The notes under the pieces: generated by a model
What the model saw: the letters and a program-made list of their open reading frames with translations, nothing else
Databases searched by the model: none
Told to the model about the DNA's origin: nothing
Program-made: the position numbers and the translations under genes
Assembly (NCBI GenBank): GCA_016183835.1
Contig: JACPDV010000467.1
Location: 1 to 11,128, forward strand
Direction: 5' to 3'
From: Armatimonadota bacterium
Lineage (GTDB): Bacteria; Armatimonadota; UBA10988
DNA: 11,128 nucleotides
In this document: in pieces, positions 5,969 through 11,128 of the stretch
How positions within the stretch are numbered: position 1 is the stretch's first letter
Layout: the number at the start of each line of letters is the position of its first letter

Positions 5969-7432
5969 TCACCCCCCGCCCTCGGTCGCGGCCGGCTCGG
6001 GATTCTCACGGTCCACGCCGGGTCCGGGCTCGGGCGCGGCGGGCGGCTCCGCGGGCGCGGCGGCGGGCTTCGCCGGCTCCGGCTCGGGGGCCGGCCTGGT
6101 GGAGGCCGCCGGCTTGGCGCCCTTGGCCGGCGGCGGCGTGGGCGGCGGCTTGGGCGGCTCGTAGGGGTAGAAGCTGTCGCAGATCCGCTCGTGGTTGACG
6201 AGCACGTCGCCGGCCGGCGACTTCACCGTGCGCCAGAGCGTGCCGCCGGAGCCGGTGCTGCCTTCCCAGTAGTCCGAATCCAGGTCCACCTGCACCTTGT
6301 CCCGCGCGTCGCCGATCACCGTGATGACCAGGTCGTAGTCACCGCCGACCTGCCCCCAGATCAGCAGCGGACGAGCCAGCGTGTTCTGGAACTTCAGGTC
6401 GCGCACACGGTAGTAGACCGTGGCGTCGCGCGCCGGGCGGCTGTAGTGCACCGGCTTGCTGTGGTTGCTGCGCTCGATGATCTTGAGGTCGGCGCGGAGG
6501 ACTGTGTTGAAGATAGTCGTGGCGAGCTGGCAGATGCCGCCGCCCGATTCCCACTTCTCCTCGATGGTGCCGTCGGGCTTGCGGTAGAAGACGTAGCTCG
6601 AGCGAAAGCCATCCTCGGGCTTGCGCTCGCCGACGGTCTCGTCGAAACTGAAGACTTCGCCCGGGCCGAGGATGGTGCCGTTCAGCCGCCGCAGGCAGAG
6701 CCGCACGTTATGGACGCGGTTCTCCCGCATCTCCCCGTCGTAGCCCTTCGACATGCTGGTGCGGTATTCGGCGAGCACCGTGTTGAACTCCTGGCGCACG
6801 TCGGCCAGTTTGACCTTGGCGGGCACCCGCTCCACGGCCAGCTCCACGAAGGCGGGCGGGGGAAAAGCGCCGCTTCCGGCGGCGCGCTCGGCGGTCTTGG
6901 CAATGTCGACCTTGAGCCCGTCCTGCTCTTCCTGGAAGTAGAGCCGGCCGCCGATGAAGTCGCGGACCTTGACATTCTGCGGCGCGCGGTCCACCTGCTC
7001 GGCCACGGCGCCGATCAGGGCTTCGAGCTTGTCGCGGTCGACGGCCACGTGGAGCGGCACCACGGCGCCGCGGTGGAGCACCTTGAGCCGGCGTGCCACG
7101 CGCCGGGCAGCGCCGTCCGGGCGGGTGAGCTGGTAGGCTTCGTCGGCCGCCTCGGCCGCCTTGGCCCGCCGCCCGAACGATGCGCCATCGAGCGTCCAGG
7201 CCTGCCCGGCGTATTCGAGGCGCAGCGTGGGGGGCAGCTTGCCGGTCAGCTCGCGCGCGATCAGGTGCGCGGCGTCGGCGCGGGTGAGGCCGCCCACCGG
7301 GACGTTTTCGACGAGAATGCCCTGCCCGATGCGGCCGTTATCGCGCACGACTCCGGCGGCACCTGCCAGGAAGGTGCCCAGGCACACTGCCGCGAAGCCC
7401 GCATACCGCCACCAACCGGTCAAGCCCGCCAT
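5969..7432 (-). CDS. VanW family protein, membrane anchored, with Pro/Ala-rich tail
   Basis: A 487-residue protein. One N-terminal hydrophobic segment (about 10-30) should anchor or export it. Residues about 35-205 resemble the putative peptidoglycan-binding region found before VanW domains (starting GILVENVPVGGLTRADA). The VanW domain spans about 235-370 and has NRVHNVRL, LGPGEVFSFDETVGER, the hallmark GGGICQLATTIFN (297-309) and FQNTLARPLLI. A G5-like piece follows (LWRTVKSPAGD...YPYEPP), then a low-complexity Pro/Ala/Glu tail to the end. VanW proteins are linked to the cell envelope and some vancomycin-resistance clusters, but their biochemical role is not settled; resistance is not implied here. 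The ATG at 7432 was chosen over a TTG at 7462 because it starts just before the hydrophobic segment; the Shine-Dalgarno is unclear. It leads the likely operon with the ABC exporter and the M20 peptidase. Confidence 0.88.
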   Translation of the reverse strand: MAGLTGWWRYAGFAAVCLGTFLAGAAGVVRDNGRIGQGILVENVPVGGLTRADAAHLIARELTGKLPPTLRLEYAGQAWTLDGASFGRRAKAAEAADEAYQLTRPDGAARRVARRLKVLHRGAVVPLHVAVDRDKLEALIGAVAEQVDRAPQNVKVRDFIGGRLYFQEEQDGLKVDIAKTAERAAGSGAFPPPAFVELAVERVPAKVKLADVRQEFNTVLAEYRTSMSKGYDGEMRENRVHNVRLCLRRLNGTILGPGEVFSFDETVGERKPEDGFRSSYVFYRKPDGTIEEKWESGGGICQLATTIFNTVLRADLKIIERSNHSKPVHYSRPARDATVYYRVRDLKFQNTLARPLLIWGQVGGDYDLVITVIGDARDKVQVDLDSDYWEGSTGSGGTLWRTVKSPAGDVLVNHERICDSFYPYEPPKPPPTPPPAKGAKPAASTRPAPEPEPAKPAAAPAEPPAAPEPGPGVDRENPEPAATEGGG

Positions 7433-7458
7433 GGTTCGGGTCGCCCGCCGCCCACACC

Positions 7459-7487
7459 CCAAACGTTACCACGCCAACGGGAGTTTG
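7459..7487 (-). other. Imperfect inverted repeat between the beta-helix and VanW genes
   Basis: CCAAACGTT (7459-7467) and AACGGGAGTTTGG (7475-7487) can pair with an internal bulge. The element lies about 37 bases past the stop of the beta-helix gene and 27 bases before the VanW start. On the minus strand a run of five T (7502-7506) precedes rather than follows it, so it is not a standard intrinsic terminator. It could separate the two transcripts. I found no convincing promoter for VanW in this short gap. Confidence 0.25.
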
Positions 7488-7523
7488 GACCTTGCCAAGA
7501 TGAAAAAGGTGTGCCGATGCGCG

Positions 7524-9815
7524 TCAGTCTTCCGCTCCGCCGTTCCGGACCACAGCCACTTGCCCGGTGCTCATCTCCAGGTCGTCGACGTACAACGCAC
7601 CCAGCTCCTCCCACCGAGCCCCCTCGCGATAGACTTGGAACAGCAGCGCGAATCTGTTCGCGCCTGGCGGCATGGTGAAGGAACCGGCGAACGGCTTCCA
7701 CTCGGGGGCCGGTGAGAAGGCGGTCAGCCGGGCCTCCTGGCGATCCTTGTGCTCCGCCGCGGCCGTCTGCCAGGTCATCAAGAGGAGTCCCACGTCGCCG
7801 ATGTCGCCCTTGGCCCAGAAGGTGTAGCGATAGGTGGCGCCTGCTACCGCGGGCATGGCCTTGGCGCCCGTGTAGCCGTCCGACTCACCGACCACGAGGG
7901 CCACATTCAGGGCGCCGCCGTCGGGGGCCACCGCCTTAAGGAAGACGCGGTGAGCGCCGCTGTGCGCCGTCTGCGCCGTGCGGCCCCAAAGGCCCACGCC
8001 CGCGCCCACGTAGTAGCCCCATCCGACGGGCGGCACGGGATCCGGGGCAGGCGCCGTCGCCAGCACGATCTCGTCGCTGGTGGTCACGTTCCCCGCCAGG
8101 TCGGTCGCCTTGACGCGGAGACGGTAGGTGGCGGCAGGTTGCAGATCGGGCAGCTCCAACGTGTGGGCCGTCCGGGGCTTGTCTACAGGTGCTTCCACAG
8201 CCGTGACCGCCTGGCCCCCGGCGGCCGAGGACCAGGTCACTTCGCCACCGGTCGGTTCGCTCGTTTCCCAGGCCACCGTGGCCGAGTGATGCGAGAGCGC
8301 GACCAGTCGCACGGCGGAAAGCACGGACTTGGTCCGATCCAGCCTGAGACGGACGTTGAGCGTCGCCTGCCGGCCGGCCTCGACGCGCAGGCCGACAAGC
8401 TCCAGCTCGAACCCCGGCCGGCGAACCGCTACGAACGCGGCGGCCTCGGACACCGCCGGAAAGGCAAACCGCCCCTCCGCGTCGGTGGCCGCGAGCCGCT
8501 CACCCACCAGCAGCTCCGCTCCCGCCACGGGGTGCCCGTCCGCATCGGAGACGGTGCCCGCGACGCTGCCGGTGCCGGGCGCCACGTAGCCGGCCTCTTG
8601 CCAGGTCAAGCGGCCATCGTCGCCCATCGGCGCAAGCCAAGGCATCGGGGGTGGTTGGACGCGGCTCTCGGTGCGGGTCGTCGGGAGAAGCGCGCCGTCG
8701 ATGGTGATGTTCTCGGCCCGGCCGACCTGGTATTTCTCGAACTTCGGGTTGCCGGCGTCGAGGAAGGTGTTCTCGGCGACCTCGATATCATGCGGCATGC
8801 AGCCTTCAACGGCGACGTTGTTGTGGGTGCCGTAGGCAACCGAGATGCCGACGAGTTGGCGGAACGCGGTGATGGTGCGGAAGTCGCGAAGCAGGTTGCC
8901 ACGAATCACTCCGGCCCCGTCGCGGATGCCTACCGCGTGACGGAGGCCCTCGAAGACGTTGGCCTCCACCAGGAAGGTGCCGTCCATCCCCGGGTGGGTG
9001 TCCACGGTGACCATCTCATACTCGGTCAGGTCGTTGCTGCCCACGTGGTTGTGGACAAAGGCCCAGTGCGTCTTGCGCACGCCGGGCTTGTGGACGTAGT
9101 GGCCGAGCCTCTCGGGGCTGCTCCAGTCCAGCGCGCCGTTGGAGGCCAGCGAGTGGCGGTTCTGGCTGAAGTCGTTGTCCGTGACCAGAACGTAGGCCCC
9201 CGAGTAGATGGCCACGCCGTAGCCCAGGCCATCGCGCAAGTTGTGGTGGATCGCGCAGTGATCGACCTGGGCCGTCGCCTCGGCGGCGAAGTCGGTAGCA
9301 TAGCTGAACCCCAGCAGCTCGCAGTGGTCGATGCGCACGTCCCGCTTGCCGTCGACCGTGATCCCGTAGGTCTCGTTCTCGGTGCTCCGGGTGGCCGAGG
9401 CGCCTAGCAGCCTCATGCGGGTGAAACGCGCCCTGTCCCCGTCGGCGCGGAACAGATGGCTCTGGCTGTCCTTGGCGCGGACCACGGTCTTGGCTCCCTC
9501 GCCCAAGACCGTGATCCCGGCGGGGACGGCGACCTCCACCTCGAAGGTGTACTCGCCGGCCGGGAGGAACACGGCGCCGACGGTCTTCGCGACGGCCTGA
9601 GCGCAGGCGGCCTGGACCGCCGCGGCGGTGCGGCCTTCGGCCGGCACACGGCGCGCGAACGCCCGCTGCTCCGCGTCGGAGAGCGGCGCATCAGGCCCCA
9701 CGAGACCCCGCGGACCCACGACCGGCTCGAAACCCGGCGCAGCCTCGGCAGCGAGGAAGCCGGAGGCGCAGAGCGTAAGGCTCAACGAAACAGCAGTCAG
9801 GCGCAGGCAGCTCAT
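7524..9815 (-). CDS. Secreted multidomain protein: parallel beta-helix, carboxypeptidase-regulatory-like, FN3-like and C-terminal carbohydrate-binding-like domains
   Basis: A 763-residue exported protein. Residues 1-25 are a signal peptide (Leu/Ser/Ala-rich core, AAEA cleavage motif). Residues about 60-360 form a right-handed parallel beta-helix: a pectate-lyase-3-like entry (VGAVFLPAGEYTFEVEV, ITVLGEGAKTVV) followed by repeats such as RIDHCELLGF, QVDHCAIHHN, VTDNDFSQNR and VEANVFEG. Residues about 415-492 are a carboxypeptidase-regulatory-like fold (GSVAGTVSDADGHPVAGAEL, DAEGRFAFP). Residues about 500-588 look like fibronectin type III (SATVAWETSEPTGGEVTW, YRLRVKATDLAGN). Residues about 596-750 resemble a CBM4/9-type jelly roll (YRYTFWAKGD, WKPFAGSFTMPPGANRFAL, YVDDLEM). 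The architecture suggests an extracytoplasmic polysaccharide-acting or polysaccharide-binding protein; catalytic residues cannot be named with confidence. The ATG at 9815 has a GGTGGAG ribosome site and starts the signal peptide. Confidence 0.85.
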   Translation of the reverse strand: MSCLRLTAVSLSLTLCASGFLAAEAAPGFEPVVGPRGLVGPDAPLSDAEQRAFARRVPAEGRTAAAVQAACAQAVAKTVGAVFLPAGEYTFEVEVAVPAGITVLGEGAKTVVRAKDSQSHLFRADGDRARFTRMRLLGASATRSTENETYGITVDGKRDVRIDHCELLGFSYATDFAAEATAQVDHCAIHHNLRDGLGYGVAIYSGAYVLVTDNDFSQNRHSLASNGALDWSSPERLGHYVHKPGVRKTHWAFVHNHVGSNDLTEYEMVTVDTHPGMDGTFLVEANVFEGLRHAVGIRDGAGVIRGNLLRDFRTITAFRQLVGISVAYGTHNNVAVEGCMPHDIEVAENTFLDAGNPKFEKYQVGRAENITIDGALLPTTRTESRVQPPPMPWLAPMGDDGRLTWQEAGYVAPGTGSVAGTVSDADGHPVAGAELLVGERLAATDAEGRFAFPAVSEAAAFVAVRRPGFELELVGLRVEAGRQATLNVRLRLDRTKSVLSAVRLVALSHHSATVAWETSEPTGGEVTWSSAAGGQAVTAVEAPVDKPRTAHTLELPDLQPAATYRLRVKATDLAGNVTTSDEIVLATAPAPDPVPPVGWGYYVGAGVGLWGRTAQTAHSGAHRVFLKAVAPDGGALNVALVVGESDGYTGAKAMPAVAGATYRYTFWAKGDIGDVGLLLMTWQTAAAEHKDRQEARLTAFSPAPEWKPFAGSFTMPPGANRFALLFQVYREGARWEELGALYVDDLEMSTGQVAVVRNGGAED

Positions 9816-9880
9816 GGTCTCCACCTTCGGCACACCCCGACGGGCGCAAGACGATGCCCGAATCCGCTGGATCCGGCCAC

Positions 9881-9910
9881 ATCTTACCCCATCAGGCCCA
9901 TGTGTGCCGT
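9881..9910 (-). promoter_or_regulatory. Weak candidate promoter for the beta-helix gene
   Basis: TAAGAT on the minus strand (9886-9881) is a fair -10 box 65 bases before the ATG at 9815. The best -35 at an 18-base distance is only ACGGCA (9910-9905), matching 3 of 6. The gap 9816-10004 otherwise holds the duplicated CHAT tail. Confidence 0.25.
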
Positions 9911-9928
9911 TTGCGGACGCACTTGCGC

Positions 9929-10002
9929 CGCCGCCCCCTCTCCCCCGCCCACCACGAAGCCCGCCCACCAGAACGGCGCGTCGCTCTTGCCGGCGGCGCG
10001 GC
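9929..10002 (-). repeat. Duplicated CHAT-gene tail, distal copy (74 bp)
   Basis: This stretch matches 10678-10751 base for base except at four positions (9940, 9941, 9943, 9959), about 95% identity, same orientation, offset 749 bases. Read on the minus strand it encodes the end of the CHAT domain (AAGKSDAPFWWAGFVVGG), but the TAG stop of the other copy is altered and there is no gene in front of it. It begins only 2 bases after the antitoxin stop codon, so it is a gene remnant and not an independent gene. With the other copy it brackets the toxin-antitoxin pair. Confidence 0.9.
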
Positions 10003-10004
10003 CC

Positions 10005-10292
10005 CTAGCCAGCCCGGGCCGCATCGGCGCTCTCCTCGGCGGCGACCTCACGCCAGAACGTGTCATGCGGGATCCCGCCGCTCTCCTCGATCTGCCGGCG
10101 CGACTCCTCGAGGATGGCCTGCAACCGTGGCGAGTGGGCCAGGAGGAGGCGCTCCAGCTCGTCATCGTCCGACACGGCGAGCAGGACCGCCACGGCGCGG
10201 CCGTGGCGGGTGACCACCACAGGGCCGTCCTGGCTGTCCCGCAGATAGCCGCTGAAGCGGGCCTTTACGTCCGCGACCGATGCGATCTTCAT
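10005..10292 (-). CDS. Type II antitoxin, Phd/YefM family
   Basis: A 95-residue protein. The N-terminus MKIASVADVKARFSGYLRDS followed by GPVVVTRHGRAVAVLLA is the Phd/YefM fold that dimerises and binds operator DNA. The C-terminal part (DELERLLLAHSPRLQAILEE to FWREVAAEE) is the charged helical tail that would wrap the toxin. Antitoxins of this type neutralise the partner and repress their own promoter. The ATG at 10292 overlaps the toxin stop as ATGA and has AGGAGG 7 bases upstream, so it is translated efficiently even though it is second in the operon. The stop is TAG. Confidence 0.9.
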   Translation of the reverse strand: MKIASVADVKARFSGYLRDSQDGPVVVTRHGRAVAVLLAVSDDDELERLLLAHSPRLQAILEESRRQIEESGGIPHDTFWREVAAEESADAARAG

Positions 10293-10612
10293 GGCCCGAC
10301 CTCCTCGCCGCCGATCCAGAGCCGGTTGCCGTCCTTGACGCCCACCGCCAGCACAGAGACCGTCCGGCTCTCCGCGTCGACCTCGTAGAAGACCCGGAAC
10401 CGGTTGCCCGGCCCCAACCGCAGCTCCCAGTCGGCTCCTGCTGTCACGGGCCTCCTGAGCGGCTTGCAGTTCCGCGTCTCGACCTGCGGTCTGAAGGCCA
10501 GTTCGGATTCGAGCACCGTGCGGATCAGGGAATGGTAGTGCGGCTCGATGGCCCGCAGGTGCAGTCTGACCTCCGGGGCATAGACCAGTTCGAACCGCTG
10601 CCTTCCGGGCAT
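10289..10612 (-). CDS. Type II toxin, RelE/ParE superfamily
   Basis: A 107-residue protein beginning MPGRQRFELVYAPEVRLHLRAI. The strand-rich C-terminal half (DWELRLGPGNRFRVFYEVD, then VSVLAVGVKDGNRLWIGG) is typical of RelE/ParE-fold toxins, which usually act as ribosome-dependent mRNA nucleases or gyrase inhibitors; the target here is not known. The gene order is toxin first, antitoxin second, with a 4-base ATGA overlap, opposite to classical relBE. Two starts are possible, the ATG at 10612 and one at 10621. The predicted transcription start falls within a few bases of 10612, so translation is probably leaderless; no Shine-Dalgarno is seen. The open frame reaches 10717 but overlaps the CHAT tail there and is not coding. 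Confidence 0.87.
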   Translation of the reverse strand: MPGRQRFELVYAPEVRLHLRAIEPHYHSLIRTVLESELAFRPQVETRNCKPLRRPVTAGADWELRLGPGNRFRVFYEVDAESRTVSVLAVGVKDGNRLWIGGEEVGP

Positions 10613-10614
10613 GG

Positions 10615-10651
10615 TGACCATGATTATGGTCAAAACCCAGCGGTGGGTCAA
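10615..10651 (-). promoter_or_regulatory. Toxin-antitoxin promoter with palindromic operator
   Basis: On the minus strand TTGACC (10651-10646), a 17-base spacer and CATAAT (10628-10623) form a good sigma70-type promoter. A perfect inverted repeat, TGACCAT-GATT-ATGGTCA (10615-10632), covers the -10 box and the expected start site. A palindrome here is the expected binding site for the Phd/YefM antitoxin or toxin-antitoxin complex, giving autorepression. The start of transcription should lie close to the toxin ATG at 10612. Confidence 0.65.
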
Positions 10652-10677
10652 GATGCCCGTTGCGATCGCACGGGCGG

Positions 10678-10751
10678 CGCCGCCCCCTACCGCCCGCCCA
10701 CCACGAACCCCGCCCACCAGAACGGCGCGTCGCTCTTGCCGGCGGCGCGGC
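10678..10751 (-). repeat. Duplicated CHAT-gene tail, proximal copy (74 bp)
   Basis: This is the native 3' end of the CHAT gene, including its TAG stop at 10689-10687, and is repeated at 9929-10002 with four differences. The two direct copies bracket the toxin-antitoxin pair. Recombination between them would remove 749 bases carrying both toxin and antitoxin. Confidence 0.9.
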
Positions 10752-11127
10752 GCGCGGCGATGAAGGCCCTTTGCGCGGCCGTCATCGCATCCGGCGCCGA
10801 CTCGCCGGCCGTGAAACGGCGGTAGAAGTCGATCATCAGGTCGCGGGTCTCAGCGTCCGGCACGCGCCAGAGGCTCATCACCAGGGACTCCGCCCCAGCC
10901 AACTAGAACGCCCGCCGAAAGCCCATCACCCCTTCGCCCTGTTTGACCTCACCCAGGCCCGTCTCGCACGCGCTCAGGCAGACCAGCCGGGTGCCCTCCA
11001 GGTCCATTCCGACCACTTCCTCCGCGGTCAGGATCCCGTCCTCGCCCTCCGTCTTCTCGCCCTTGAGGCTGCGCGCCGCGCCGGCGAGGAGCAGCATCGA
11101 CCGCTGCATCGGGTTGCCCGTCCAGGT
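10687..11127 (-). pseudogene. CHAT-domain protease C-terminus interrupted by an in-frame TAG (5' end outside window)
   Basis: The frame is open from the window edge (WTGNPMQRSMLLLAGA) through EDGILTAEEVVGMDLEG and the catalytic-Cys motif LVCLSACETGLGEV to GEGVMGFRRAF. It then meets TAG at 10905-10903. The same frame continues at once with LAGAESLVMSLWRV, a helical segment ending AAQRAFIAARRA, and the closing DAPFWWAGFVVGG before a TAG at 10689. The two halves form one normal CHAT (caspase HetF associated with TPRs) C-terminus with a single codon replaced by stop; families usually have Gln, Leu or similar here, so CAG to TAG is the simplest change. The catalytic His lies upstream, outside the window. 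CHAT proteins are caspase-like cysteine proteases, often TPR-linked. Expression would give a protein lacking about the last 72 residues. A sequencing error is the main alternative. Confidence 0.85.
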
Positions 11128-11128
11128 T

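Noticed and set aside
7749..9407. 552-codon plus-strand open frame antisense to the beta-helix gene
   Set aside because: The minus strand has a signal peptide, ribosome site and recognisable domains; the antisense product shows none.
9884..10165. Possible gene joining an antisense-like N-terminus to the CHAT tail remnant
   Set aside because: Its first half overlaps the antitoxin in another frame and its end is the duplicated CHAT tail; there is no ribosome site or family match.
10005..10751. Toxin-antitoxin pair as a transposon or integron cassette
   Set aside because: No transposase, integrase, terminal inverted repeats or attC-like structure is visible; only the CHAT-tail direct repeats flank it.
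10687..10902. Separate small gene starting with TTG right after the CHAT stop codon
   Set aside because: It is plainly the continuation of the CHAT domain in the same frame, with no ribosome site of its own.
10005..10905. TAG read as an amino acid (stop-codon recoding) in this genome
   Set aside because: TAG also stands at the expected ends of the antitoxin and CHAT genes, so it works as a stop in this region.

Overview
This is a GC-rich bacterial chromosomal window. An outer-membrane-type beta-barrel protein with a signal peptide points to a diderm. The mix of a sodium:solute symporter, a secreted beta-helix protein, a VanW protein, a CHAT protein and a dispersed palindromic repeat fits uncultured Planctomycetota/PVC-like or similar environmental lineages, but nothing here fixes the phylum. 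There is no rRNA, tRNA, CRISPR array, transposase or integrase. No gene-free stretch exceeds 300 bases.

Left part (1-2840). The 5' end of a sodium:solute symporter gene (minus) leaves the window behind a near-consensus sigma70 promoter. An outer-membrane beta-barrel gene (minus) ends at a strong hairpin just before that promoter. It shares a divergent promoter region with a small two-helix membrane protein (plus). A 103-bp palindromic repeat of MITE type follows. Then come two plus-strand response regulators without a histidine kinase: an OmpR-type regulator whose true start is a GTG, and a single receiver domain behind a structured leader.

Middle (2841-7432). A minus-strand run reads VanW protein, MsbA-type ABC exporter, M20 metallopeptidase. 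The first two are 4 bases apart and the third follows after 55 bases, so this is probably one operon. The M20 protein keeps its metal ligands but lacks a segment normally found before the first ligand.

Right part (7524-11128, all minus). In the direction of transcription the order is CHAT protease C-terminus, RelE-type toxin, Phd/YefM antitoxin, and a large secreted beta-helix protein with regulatory, FN3-like and carbohydrate-binding-like domains. The CHAT frame is broken by an in-frame TAG just after its catalytic Cys motif. Its last 70 or so bases occur again, about 95% identical, on the far side of the toxin-antitoxin pair, so the pair sits between two CHAT-tail direct repeats. The pair has its own promoter with a perfect 18-bp palindrome over the -10 region, and the start seems to be leaderless. 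This decaying CHAT/toxin-antitoxin locus is the most unusual part of the window.
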